Below, piece after piece: positions 16,660 to 25,033 of a stretch of 64,000 nt of DNA (its first letter is position 1; the number at the start of each line of letters is the position of its first letter). The stretch comes from UBA4312 sp040266995 (GTDB lineage: Bacteria; Bacillota_I; Bacilli_A; Erysipelotrichales; Erysipelotrichaceae): the NCBI GenBank assembly GCA_040266995.1, contig JAWRHV010000022.1:1-64000 (forward strand), given 5' to 3'. The notes beneath the pieces were generated by a model. It did no database searches and was not told the DNA's origin. It saw nothing but the letters and a program-made list of their open reading frames with translations. The position numbers and the translations under genes are program-made.

Positions 16660-17525
16660 AGTACTCACTGAATGTGCCCACAAAAAGAGGAACCGTCCTC
16701 AACGGTGTTCTGTTCCGTAAGCAGGAACAGAAAACCACGGACACCGTTATGATTGCGATCACCGGTATTCACGGAAACTTTTATTCCAATCCGTTTTATG
16801 TCAATATCGGCGACACTTTGAACCATCAGGATATTGATTTTATCTATGCCCAAACCAACGATGCCTTCGGCCAAATAGAGACCTACAATGTCCATACCGG
16901 AAAAAAGGAGATCATCGGATCCTGGAATGAACGGTTTGCCTATACCGACCAGGATATTGACGCCTATCTTTCCTTTGCCCAGAAAGAAGGCTACAAACAT
17001 ATCATTCTGGCCGGGCACTCTCTGGGAGCCAATAAGGTTATCTACTATTTGTCCCGCCATCACGATCCCAGGGTCGAACACTTCTTTTTCCTGTCACCGG
17101 CCAACCTGACCTATATGATGTCCGGGGTAACCGATCGGGAAAAGCAGTTTATCTTGCACCAGGTTGAAACCGGCAACGGACAGAAGCTCTTGCCGTTCCC
17201 TTTTATGGGATGGGTGGAATGTATCGCCGATACGGCCTATGACTGGCAGTTTTCCAATCTTCTCAACAATGTGCATACCGCTCGGAACGCTGATTTTTCC
17301 CAGGCGGAAAAAATCACGCATAATGGGGCATTATTGGTAGGCACCTACGATAATTTCACCGATGGAGACCCGGTCGATTTCCTGTGTAATTTAAACGACC
17401 ATTTGTCGACCGCCAAGGATAATTCCCTGCTCTTTATCGAGAGGACCGGCCATACCTATCAAGGAAAACACCAGGAGCTGGCCGATAGAATTCTTACACA
17501 GCTGCAGGAATGGAGGAATGTTTGA
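16656..17525 (+). CDS. Alpha/beta hydrolase
   Basis: The 289-residue protein has the nucleophile elbow LAGHSLGANKVI (Ser about residue 111), an early GIHGNFYSNPF oxyanion-loop region and a late GHTYQGK His, i.e. a complete serine hydrolase triad pattern. It resembles DUF1749/UPF0613-like hydrolases. The ATG overlaps the stop of the OYE gene (ATGA), so translation is coupled. Its substrate is unknown; the neighbours suggest processing of small carbonyl compounds. Confidence 0.85.
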   Translation: MKYSLNVPTKRGTVLNGVLFRKQEQKTTDTVMIAITGIHGNFYSNPFYVNIGDTLNHQDIDFIYAQTNDAFGQIETYNVHTGKKEIIGSWNERFAYTDQDIDAYLSFAQKEGYKHIILAGHSLGANKVIYYLSRHHDPRVEHFFFLSPANLTYMMSGVTDREKQFILHQVETGNGQKLLPFPFMGWVECIADTAYDWQFSNLLNNVHTARNADFSQAEKITHNGALLVGTYDNFTDGDPVDFLCNLNDHLSTAKDNSLLFIERTGHTYQGKHQELADRILTQLQEWRNV

Positions 17526-17887
17526 TGCCGTTTATCATTTCCAGAGTCAATGTACCTGTTACCCCTCCGCAGGAGATCGAGCTTAAATCCTGCTTTGCAA
17601 AAGCCATCGAGCTTGTGCCCGGAAAAAGTGAACAATCGCTGTTCCTTTGTTTTGAAGGACCAGATACCATGTATCTGCGCGGACAAGGAGATGTACCCAT
17701 GGCCTATCTGACGGTCAGTATCTTCGGCAATGAATCGCATGCCGGTTATGCTGACTTTACCAAGGCTATCACACAGGCGTACCAAAAGATATTGGGAATC
17801 GCACCGGCGCACTGTCTGATCAAATTTGATGACATTACCGGATGGAGCATCGATGGCCAATACATCGACCGTCGCATGTTCGGGTGA
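17525..17887 (+). CDS. Tautomerase/MIF-like protein
   Basis: The 120-residue protein begins Met-Pro (PFIISRVNV), leaving an N-terminal Pro as general base. The tautomerase/MIF fold is also indicated by the Lys in VPGKSEQ, MAYLTVSIFGNES and GWSIDG. Start overlaps the preceding stop (TGATG). It likely acts as a ketone/enol tautomerase on a small aromatic or keto acid. No partner is known. Confidence 0.85.
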   Translation: MPFIISRVNVPVTPPQEIELKSCFAKAIELVPGKSEQSLFLCFEGPDTMYLRGQGDVPMAYLTVSIFGNESHAGYADFTKAITQAYQKILGIAPAHCLIKFDDITGWSIDGQYIDRRMFG

Positions 17888-17892
17888 TCCTT

Positions 17893-18561
17893 ATGGAACC
17901 GATACAAATTACGGTTTTTACCGATCCGATGATGGGACTGAGCTATGAAAGCGAACCGATGTTAGAACAGCTAGGGTCCATGTTTGCCGGGCAGATCCGG
18001 TTTCACTATGTGATGAGCTTATTAGTCCGGGATGTCTATGATTTTATGCTGCCCCATGAAAAGGCTTTGGATCCGGCGGAAGGGATCCGGGTCTACTGCC
18101 GACGCCTGGCACAGATCTATCAAAGTGAGATCCCCATCGGTAATCTGCCGATGCGTATGGATCGTTTCTGTCTGTTTGATGAAACCCATCGCAGTTCCCG
18201 GCCTTTGAATCTGGCTTATAAGGCGGCCCAGCTGACCGACCCTGAAAAAGCCGATGTTTTCTTGAAAAATCTGCGGCACTCCATCGTATTGGAGCAGCGG
18301 CCAACAACGCATTTTGAAGAAATTCTGCGGATCGTCCGCCAGACCGGTATCGATGAAGCTGCCTTTACAACGCATTACCAAAATGGCGATGCCGAGAATG
18401 CCCTGCAACAAGATCTCCTGTTGACACAAAAACTGGGGATCCGCTCTTTACCAAGCTACCTCATCCAGACCAAGGACAAGGCCCTTCTTCTGCAAAGCTT
18501 TGATCTGCAGGATTTCATCACAGCCATTGACAAATTAACGAAAGGATCCCCTGTCGATTGA
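17893..18561 (+). CDS. DsbA/FrnE-like thioredoxin-fold protein lacking CXXC
   Basis: The 222-residue protein has the DsbA-family N-terminus FTDPMMGLSYESEP, helical insertion and a cis-Pro loop in GIRSLPSYLI. In related proteins the N-terminal segment reads DPxCxxC or similar; here both cysteines are absent. It may be a binding protein or adaptor (compare SpxH/YjbH, where DsbA-like proteins act as ClpXP adaptors), or have a glutathione-S-transferase-like role. It lacks a signal peptide, so it is cytosolic. It is the last gene of the operon. Confidence 0.83.
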   Translation: MEPIQITVFTDPMMGLSYESEPMLEQLGSMFAGQIRFHYVMSLLVRDVYDFMLPHEKALDPAEGIRVYCRRLAQIYQSEIPIGNLPMRMDRFCLFDETHRSSRPLNLAYKAAQLTDPEKADVFLKNLRHSIVLEQRPTTHFEEILRIVRQTGIDEAAFTTHYQNGDAENALQQDLLLTQKLGIRSLPSYLIQTKDKALLLQSFDLQDFITAIDKLTKGSPVD

Positions 18562-18576
18562 CAGAGGATCTTTTTT
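18543..18576 (+). terminator. Terminator of the OYE operon
   Basis: The stem GATCC-CTGTC / GACAG-GGATC, with one mismatch and a GATT loop, is followed by six T. The stop codon lies in the stem, and the YgbA-like gene on the other strand ends directly beyond. Confidence 0.85.
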
Positions 18577-18892
18577 AGGTTGGATTCTTTTTTGTGCTGA
18601 TCAAATGCCGCAGAGCAAGAACAGGGTGTTGAAAGAGCATCCGTGGTCCGGCATAACGCATGACCTGACGGATCTGTGCTCTTTGTTCCGGCCCGTAACA
18701 ATGCACCTTGCAGTGGGAACAGAATGTTTTGTTCTCCATGAAAGGGCATTGTGCACTCCGCTTTTGCGCATATTCGATCAATTGCCGGCATGCGCGGCAG
18801 GGAGCCGGCTGTCCATGGTTCCTGCGGCAGTATAAGAGGATCATTTCCTCCACAATCTGCTGCTCTCTTTTGATTTTTTCAGCGTTTGTCAT
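18575..18892 (-). CDS. YgbA-like protein (nitrous oxide-stimulated promoter family)
   Basis: The 105-residue protein has the family hallmarks: MILLYCRRNHG, PCRACRQLIEYAQKRSAQCPFMENKTFCSHCKVHCY and the end IRQVMRYAGPRMLFQHPVLALRHL. Seven or so cysteines suggest metal or Fe-S binding. E. coli ygbA belongs to the NsrR regulon and has been linked to nitrosative stress. The start overlaps the stop of an ABC transporter gene (ATGA), so it is translationally coupled to that transporter pair. Confidence 0.88.
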   Translation of the reverse strand: MTNAEKIKREQQIVEEMILLYCRRNHGQPAPCRACRQLIEYAQKRSAQCPFMENKTFCSHCKVHCYGPEQRAQIRQVMRYAGPRMLFQHPVLALRHLISTKKNPT

Positions 18893-20646
18893 GTCCGGAC
18901 TTTCCAGGAGGCTGCCTGTTGTCTTTGTCCGATAAAGTCTTTATAGATTCCTTCTTGTTTCATCAGCTGCGCATGGGTTCCTCGTTGAACGATCTTTCCT
19001 TTGTCCACAACCAGGATCTGATCGGCTTGCTCGACCGTTTTCAGACGATGGGCAATGAGAATGATCGTTTTTTCTTTCGTTAAGGCATCAATTGCCTGCA
19101 TCAGCTCTTTTTCATTTTCCGGATCCACATTGGCTGTCGCCTCATCCAGAAAAATGATCGGTGCATCCTTCATGATCGCCCGGGCGATGGAGATACGCTG
19201 TCTTTCTCCGCCGGATAACGAAGCCCCGCCTTCTCCAATCACGGTTTCATAGCCATCCGGCAGTTGACTGATAAATTCATGACAGCAAGCCTTTTTAGCC
19301 GCCTGGATCACCTGCTCCATCGAAGCCTCCGGGTGTCCAAAACGGATATTGTTGGCAATCGTATCGTGGAACAGATAGACATTCTGGAACACAAAACTGA
19401 AGTTTGCCATCAAGGCATCCATATCGTATTCCCGAACATCTTTGCCCCCGATGGTCACAACGCCCTGGTCCACATCCCAGAACCGGGCCAGAATATTTAC
19501 CAACGTTGTTTTGCCCCCGCCGGATGGACCGACAATGGCCGTTGTGGTTTTTTCCGGGATGGTCAAGGAAATATCATCCAGTACTTTTTGTTTATCATAC
19601 GAAAAGGAAATATGCGAGGCTTCGATGTCCCTGTGTTCCGTTGTGATTGCCTGGCCGCTCAGATCCATCTGCGGTGTATCCAGAATATCCTGGGCACGGC
19701 TGACACTTGTATCCACCACTCTTAGTAAAGCCGAATAGCTGCCCGCATTTTCCAGGCTGGCATAAACGATAAAGGCAGAGATGACCATGACGATGGCGGT
19801 CAGTGCTTCCATGGAACCGGCACAGTAAAAGTAGCAGGAGAAACCGACCATGGCGACACCGGTCAGCTTGGCAACAAGGGACTGCAGGCTCATCATCGGG
19901 ATCAAGGTCATCTCCATATCGGTGTTTACCTTGACGTTTTCCGCAATGGCTTCATTGAGTTCATAGCTTTTTTTTCCTGTCAGATGATAGGCTTTGACTT
20001 CCGCCATGCCCTGTAAGTATTCCAGCACTTTTTCAACCACCTTGGCATCGGCATTCACCTTGGCTTCCGAAATGGAACCGGCCCGCTTCTGCAAGCCGCT
20101 GTTGATCCATAAAAAGATGGAAAATCCGACCAGCAGAACCAATGCGATCCGCCAGTCAAAGAGTGCCAGCATCAAAAGGATCAAAGTCGTCGTCAAAAGC
20201 CCTTCACAGACCATCATAATGACACGGGTTGCAACATTTTCCAGGTTTTCCATTACATTGGTTGTAACGGATGTAATCTGCCCCAGACTGTTTTTATTAA
20301 AATATCCCATTGGTAAGTAACGCATATGTTCTGCAATTTCAATACGTTTGAGGGCACATGTGTCGTATCCCCCTTCGGTTTGCAACATCATCGATCGTGA
20401 TCTGACAAAACACAATCCAAGGATACTGAATCCCATAATGCCAAAACTGGCACCGATGGTCTGCATTGTGACTTCTCCGAGCCCGCCCATGGATACCGGC
20501 AGCAAAGCCCGGATCATGATGGCAATAGCCGGGATCTTCATGGCTTCCAACAAAGACTGCAGGACCCCAAGCCAGATGGAGTGTACAAATTTTTTATGGT
20601 TTTCTTCGCCACAGAACGCAAAGAATTTTTGAATGATCCTAAGCAT
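18889..20646 (-). CDS. ABC transporter permease/ATP-binding protein, second subunit
   Basis: The 585-residue protein is an exporter-type half transporter: six-helix transmembrane domain, then Walker A GPSGGGKTTL, signature LSGGERQRISIARA, Walker B IIFLDEAT and H-loop IAHR. It follows and overlaps another half transporter, and the pair probably forms a heterodimer. Such pairs include drug exporters and siderophore importers of the IrtAB/YbtPQ type; which applies is not clear. The start is the ATG with AAGGAGG; longer frames overlap the first subunit gene. Confidence 0.9.
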   Translation of the reverse strand: MLRIIQKFFAFCGEENHKKFVHSIWLGVLQSLLEAMKIPAIAIMIRALLPVSMGGLGEVTMQTIGASFGIMGFSILGLCFVRSRSMMLQTEGGYDTCALKRIEIAEHMRYLPMGYFNKNSLGQITSVTTNVMENLENVATRVIMMVCEGLLTTTLILLMLALFDWRIALVLLVGFSIFLWINSGLQKRAGSISEAKVNADAKVVEKVLEYLQGMAEVKAYHLTGKKSYELNEAIAENVKVNTDMEMTLIPMMSLQSLVAKLTGVAMVGFSCYFYCAGSMEALTAIVMVISAFIVYASLENAGSYSALLRVVDTSVSRAQDILDTPQMDLSGQAITTEHRDIEASHISFSYDKQKVLDDISLTIPEKTTTAIVGPSGGGKTTLVNILARFWDVDQGVVTIGGKDVREYDMDALMANFSFVFQNVYLFHDTIANNIRFGHPEASMEQVIQAAKKACCHEFISQLPDGYETVIGEGGASLSGGERQRISIARAIMKDAPIIFLDEATANVDPENEKELMQAIDALTKEKTIILIAHRLKTVEQADQILVVDKGKIVQRGTHAQLMKQEGIYKDFIGQRQQAASWKVRT

Positions 20647-22399
20647 GGACAACGCCTCCTTCATCGCGTACAGATTGGTGCGCCTCCCACATCGCGGCAT
20701 ATAAGCCACCCTGGCTGACCAGCTGTTCATGGGTGCCACTCTGTTCGATCCGTCCATCATGAACGACATAAATCCGGTCGGCATCGGTGATGGTCGACAA
20801 TCGATGGGCGATGACGATCAAGGTTTTTCCCTGCACCAGACGGGCAACGCTTTGCTGAATGACGGCTTCGTTTTCCGGGTCGGTATACGCTGTGGCTTCA
20901 TCCAGAATTACGATCGGCGCATTTTTTAACATCGCCCGCGCAATCGCGATCCGCTGTCTCTGTCCGCCGGATAAATGCCCGCCGGCCGTGCCGACGATGG
21001 TCTGATAGCCGTTTTCCAGTTCCATGATAAAGTCATGACAACCGCTCTGTCTGGCCGCTTCCATAACTTGCTGGTCACTGGCTTCCAGGCATCCTAACCG
21101 GATGTTCTCCATCACTGTCATATTAAATAAGTAATTTTCCTGGGAAACAAAGGCCACCTTATCGGCATAGGCTTCCTGGGAAATATCGCGAATATCCGTA
21201 CCTCCGATCGTAATGGATCCTTGATCCACATCCCATAAGGAAGCAATCAGGCGGGCAATGGTACTCTTTCCGCTTCCCGAAGGTCCCACAAAGGCAATAA
21301 AGCTGCCTTCCGGAATCTGCAGATCGATTCCATGCAGCACTTCTTTTTCCTGGTAAGAAAAATGGACATCTTTCAAGACCAGATCGTTTTGAACCGGCGC
21401 GTTGGCGTGATTTGGTCTTTTCATTTCTTCGGCTTCCACAATATCACGGACTTGATCGATGATGGTGGTCATCGTCCGAATATCATCGGAATAACTCATA
21501 CATGTGATCAACGGTGTAATCAATCCCACAGATAAAATGATGATCGTGACAAAGTCTTCCGCCCGCAACGATCCCGATCGCACCAACAGGCCTCCGATCG
21601 GCAGGATCCCCACCATGGTGGCAGGCATGATGACCATCGCAAAGGTCATCGGAACGATACTGGCCCGCATCCAATCAATAAAGCTGCTGGCAGCCGCATG
21701 CGCATCACGGACAAACCGGTCGTAGCTGCTCTTTGTTTTGCCGAATACCTTAATAACCTGGATCCCGTTAATATACTCAACCGCGGTGTCGTTTAACGCC
21801 TTAGTCGTTTCCAGTGTCTGCTGATAGAATCCTGAGCTTCCCAGCATCATCACCATATAGCTGGCAACGCCCAAAGGCAGCGTAATCAAAGCCGCCAGGC
21901 CCATCCGCCAGTCAATGGTAAAGATATACACCAGGATCAGCACCGGTATCAGAAGATTGGCCGTAAACTCCGGGACAATATGGGCCAGCGTGGTCTCCAT
22001 ACTGTCGATCCGTTCAATGAGGGTGCTCTTTAAAGCCCCGCTGCTCTGTGTCAATACAGCCCCCAAAGGCATCCGTGTCAGCTGATCCAGTGCTCGTTTT
22101 CGGATTTCACCCAGTACCGCAAAAGTAGCCCGATGCGATGTGCCTGTACTGAGCGCATGGCATAAGACCCGGCATCCCCACAACAACACCAGAAGCAGGC
22201 ATCGTGTCCTATAGAAGGAAAAATCCTTGTTGGCGCCCATGAGGCCATGGACGATACCCGTCATCACAAAATAAGGTGCCACGGAGAAAGCCACCCCGAT
22301 CACAGCCAATAGGACCGATAACACATATTGTTTCCGATGCTGCCCTGCTTGTCCAAGCAGCCATTTCAGCGCGGGTTCTTTCTTTTCTTTTTCGTTCAT
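20639..22399 (-). CDS. ABC transporter permease/ATP-binding protein, first subunit
   Basis: The 586-residue half transporter has an ABC-exporter transmembrane region (about six helices) and a complete ATPase: GPSGSGKSTI, LSGGQRQRIAIARA, IVILDEAT and IAHR. It pairs with the overlapping gene downstream. The start ATG follows AAGGAG. The 9-bp palindrome just upstream is the likely operator. The TetR gene 110 bases upstream is co-directional and the candidate regulator. Confidence 0.9.
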   Translation of the reverse strand: MNEKEKKEPALKWLLGQAGQHRKQYVLSVLLAVIGVAFSVAPYFVMTGIVHGLMGANKDFSFYRTRCLLLVLLWGCRVLCHALSTGTSHRATFAVLGEIRKRALDQLTRMPLGAVLTQSSGALKSTLIERIDSMETTLAHIVPEFTANLLIPVLILVYIFTIDWRMGLAALITLPLGVASYMVMMLGSSGFYQQTLETTKALNDTAVEYINGIQVIKVFGKTKSSYDRFVRDAHAAASSFIDWMRASIVPMTFAMVIMPATMVGILPIGGLLVRSGSLRAEDFVTIIILSVGLITPLITCMSYSDDIRTMTTIIDQVRDIVEAEEMKRPNHANAPVQNDLVLKDVHFSYQEKEVLHGIDLQIPEGSFIAFVGPSGSGKSTIARLIASLWDVDQGSITIGGTDIRDISQEAYADKVAFVSQENYLFNMTVMENIRLGCLEASDQQVMEAARQSGCHDFIMELENGYQTIVGTAGGHLSGGQRQRIAIARAMLKNAPIVILDEATAYTDPENEAVIQQSVARLVQGKTLIVIAHRLSTITDADRIYVVHDGRIEQSGTHEQLVSQGGLYAAMWEAHQSVRDEGGVVHA

Positions 22400-22417
22400 A
22401 AATCTCCTTTCCATTCA

Positions 22418-22442
22418 GTGAACAAAATCAAACTTTGTTCAC
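22418..22442 (-). promoter_or_regulatory. Palindromic operator before the ABC pair
   Basis: GTGAACAAA and TTTGTTCAC form a perfect 9-bp inverted repeat with a seven-base centre. It lies ten bases from the ribosome site. Binding by the adjacent TetR is inferred; an RNA hairpin in the leader is an alternative. Confidence 0.55.
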
Positions 22443-22459
22443 TTACCCCAAAACGCATG

Positions 22460-22490
22460 GAATGCCTGCCTTCCGAAGAAGCAGGCATTC
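22460..22490 (-). terminator. Hairpin between TetR gene and ABC pair
   Basis: A perfect 10-bp stem (GAATGCCTGC/GCAGGCATTC) with an eleven-base loop follows the TetR gene. No strong T run follows on the minus strand, so it may be a partial terminator. Confidence 0.5.
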
Positions 22491-22510
22491 TTTGTACTTA
22501 CTATTCTTTT

Positions 22511-23119
22511 TTAAAATCCCATGATCTGTTTCCATCCGGGAATGAAAAACGCTTCCAGTGTATCCAGGCATTGAAGCGCTTCCTCCAATGAATAATTGTG
22601 GATGACCGGTTCAAAAATCGCCGTGATATATCCGCTCAATAATAAGTGAAGCTGATGGTCTGTCACTTCTCGGACAGGACGACCCTGGGCTTTTAAAGTA
22701 TCGAAGGCTACTAACATATGTTGTTGATTGGTTGCCACTAATTCATGAAGAAAGTTCTCATACCGGGTTCCCTGCGCTCTTGTCAATAACAGGCGATATT
22801 CATCCATTCGCGGATAGATCAGATCCCGCATCATATCGACCCAGGTGGTTTTCCATAGATTCTCCGATTCCCTGGATAAAAACACATAGGATTCCATAAT
22901 ATGTTGTTCCATCCATTGATCCAGATCTTCTACAGCCGATGAAACGATCTGCTCAAAAAGGTCCTCCTTGTTCCGGCAGTGCCGATAAATACCGGCAGCT
23001 GTTAATCCGGCCCGAGAGCCAATCTGACGCATCGACGCTTTCTGATATCCACATTCCATGAATTCTTTCTTCGCTGCTGCAACAATTCGTTCATAACTGG
23101 CAGTTTTATCTCTTGGCAT
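22511..23119 (-). CDS. TetR/AcrR-family regulator
   Basis: The 202-residue protein has a TetR N-terminus (ERIVAAAKKEFMECGYQKASMRQIGSRAGLTAAGIYRHCRNKEDLF read in parts) and a helical ligand domain. It sits upstream of the ABC/YgbA operon and is its likely regulator. A 5-bp palindrome TTAGT-CTTA-ACTAA lies just before it, near 23143. Confidence 0.9.
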   Translation of the reverse strand: MPRDKTASYERIVAAAKKEFMECGYQKASMRQIGSRAGLTAAGIYRHCRNKEDLFEQIVSSAVEDLDQWMEQHIMESYVFLSRESENLWKTTWVDMMRDLIYPRMDEYRLLLTRAQGTRYENFLHELVATNQQHMLVAFDTLKAQGRPVREVTDHQLHLLLSGYITAIFEPVIHNYSLEEALQCLDTLEAFFIPGWKQIMGF

Positions 23120-23176
23120 CCTGTATCATCACTCCGTGTTAGTCTTAACTAATTCTATAATAACAGACTTCCCTTG

Positions 23177-24103
23177 TCAAGAATTCTGCCCGTTTTCCGG
23201 CTCCCTGGAACGATGGATGTCTTCCATCCGCTGGTTGATCTGCTCATAGATCCGGCTATCCTGGTGAGGAATACAATCCTGCAGCCAATACCACCAGAAA
23301 CAGCCCCCAACATAGGAATCGGAAGGCATCTCCATCCCATAGTAATAGTCTATTTTCTTTATTTTTGTCCGGTCATCCGCTTGATTATCCGAATTACCAC
23401 ATTCCCCAAATCCGATTTTTGCCTTGGGAAACAACGCTTCCAGCTTCATGAAAACCGGCTCCCATGCCGGCATATATCCTTCATGGTCGTCTTCATAATA
23501 GCTGAGAAACGCGTAATCAATACTCTTCATCAAGCTCTGCGGCATATATTTTTGTATCCATGTAAACAGGTCTATATCGTCCTCCGGACCAGGATAATAA
23601 AATGTCAGCGCGGTGACCCCACCGTTGTTTCGGATATAATCATTGGCTCGTTCCACCTTTTGAACAATCCGTTCATCGTTCTGCCCGATCCACTCGACCC
23701 CGTTGATCTCGTTGCCGATTTCCCAGATATCCGTATACGGCGCCAGATGGGTATAAGCTTGCCGGAAACGTTCGAGGTATTCCTCTTCATTTTTATACGC
23801 TTTCATCTCGTATGAATCCACCGGGCAAGCCATGATGTAAGCCACTTCATGGATTGCTTGAAACAATTCTTTGTACGCCGATGGTTCAACGTCCTGTGCC
23901 ATCACGATCCGCACTGTCGGTTTGACCGGCATCGCCCGGATGGCATCTGTCAATGCTTTCGGATCGGCGGATACCTCCCAGCTGTCATCGATTGTGATCC
24001 CATAGATCCAGGGCTGGGAAAGGATCGGCTGTTGCGGAGTACATCCGACAAACAAAGATACGATGCCAAATACTATAAAAAAGAAAGTGTATATTTTTTT
24101 CAT
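23177..24103 (-). CDS. Glycosidase-like lipoprotein (TIM-barrel, clan GH-A-like)
   Basis: The 308-residue product has a lipoprotein signal with Cys in FVGC and then a TIM-barrel-like domain. DIWEIGNEINGVEW has the Asn-Glu pair of clan GH-A acid/base residues, and IGFGECG near the end fits a nucleophile Glu. Strands such as YAFLSYYEDDHEG are typical. The chosen ATG follows GGAGG by five bases; earlier ATGs lack this. Family and substrate are not fixed. A surface role in glycan turnover is plausible. Confidence 0.75.
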   Translation of the reverse strand: MKKIYTFFFIVFGIVSLFVGCTPQQPILSQPWIYGITIDDSWEVSADPKALTDAIRAMPVKPTVRIVMAQDVEPSAYKELFQAIHEVAYIMACPVDSYEMKAYKNEEEYLERFRQAYTHLAPYTDIWEIGNEINGVEWIGQNDERIVQKVERANDYIRNNGGVTALTFYYPGPEDDIDLFTWIQKYMPQSLMKSIDYAFLSYYEDDHEGYMPAWEPVFMKLEALFPKAKIGFGECGNSDNQADDRTKIKKIDYYYGMEMPSDSYVGGCFWWYWLQDCIPHQDSRIYEQINQRMEDIHRSREPENGQNS

Positions 24104-24155
24104 GGAGACCTCCATTTCTGCTTCCTTGTTGATCAAAAGCTATATGACCTCCATT

Positions 24156-24201
24156 ATATACGAAAAACCATCGTTTCCATATACGAAAAACCATCGTTTC
24201 C
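24156..24201. repeat. 23-bp direct tandem duplication
   Basis: Two adjacent perfect copies of a 23-bp unit beginning ATATACGAAAAACC occupy the space between a lipoprotein gene and an ATC-hydrolase gene. It looks like a recent local duplication. No function is evident. Confidence 0.85.
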
Positions 24202-24211
24202 GATTCAGAAT

Positions 24212-24925
24212 TCACGGATTTGATTTTGGCTTTTTTCTGCTGACCAAATATCCAGCCTCATCCATCTCGATCTCATAACCGGCAGCGATAGGATTTTGAT
24301 TGCCTACCACCAGATAGTCGCAGCGATCGCTTTGCCCGCATGTTCCACACCGGATCAATGTTCCATGGATCTGTTCTATACCATAAAAATCCGAATTACA
24401 TAACAATGGTAAGACGGAAAGGAGCTCATGTTTTTTGGCAAATTCAGCATTTGGGCATTGTGTAAAATGATAACGGGATGTCCGCTTCTTCTTATCATAT
24501 GTCTCATTCACCGTTATAAAACCATCCGGCGCGCTGGCCGCCATCTTCCGATCCCGCGATCCCGACCATTGAAATACCTTATCGATCAACCACATATCCA
24601 ACGAGCGGTTAAGATCAAAGACCTTTCCCAGCTTTTGAAAAGGTTCCATCAAAAGACCATTCACAAATGCCTGAAGTTCCTCCATCGGTGGCTGATCCGG
24701 TAAAGAAGGTACCAAGGAAAAAATCAACAAACCACCATAGATAGCCGAAGCGTGATTGTTTTTCTTTCCTCCATACTCCGGAAGATCGTTCCGATACGTG
24801 TTATACCGACTTTGGGTGCGCTCCCAGATGCGCTGTCCCTCAACGATCCCGTATCGTTCCTTCAGCCACGCTTTCACACGGACCGAATAAGAGAGTTCCG
24901 AGAGTTCTATATGCTTTCCTTTCAT
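24212..24925 (-). CDS. L-2-amino-thiazoline-4-carboxylate hydrolase family protein
   Basis: The 237-residue protein contains YGGKKNNHASAIYGG near its first third, then FTQCPNAEFAKKHELLSVLPLLCNSDFYGIEQIHGTLIRCGTCGQSDRCDY in parts, with paired cysteines that could bind metal. This matches the ATC-hydrolase family (named after a cysteine-synthesis enzyme in Pseudomonas), many of whose members are of unknown role. No cysteine pathway genes lie nearby, so the family name should not be read as function. A second member occurs at 60.8 kb. Confidence 0.75.
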   Translation of the reverse strand: MKGKHIELSELSYSVRVKAWLKERYGIVEGQRIWERTQSRYNTYRNDLPEYGGKKNNHASAIYGGLLIFSLVPSLPDQPPMEELQAFVNGLLMEPFQKLGKVFDLNRSLDMWLIDKVFQWSGSRDRKMAASAPDGFITVNETYDKKKRTSRYHFTQCPNAEFAKKHELLSVLPLLCNSDFYGIEQIHGTLIRCGTCGQSDRCDYLVVGNQNPIAAGYEIEMDEAGYLVSRKKPKSNP

Positions 24926-24994
24926 CGTTTCCTCACTTTCAGATTATAAGTTAGTCATAGTATATCATGGTCCTGTTCCTCCAGCCACCATGAT

Positions 24995-25026
24995 AAAAAA
25001 GGCTTCGCAATCCTCTTGCGAAACCT
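24995..25026 (-). terminator. Terminator of the flavodoxin lipoprotein gene
   Basis: A 12-bp stem with one mismatch (AAGGTTTCGCAA/TTGCGAAGCCTT) is followed by a T run on the minus strand, right after the gene. Confidence 0.8.
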
Positions 25027-25033
25027 TGTCGTA

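Noticed and set aside
24156..24201. CRISPR-like repeat
   Set aside because: Only two adjacent copies with no spacer between; this is a tandem duplication.
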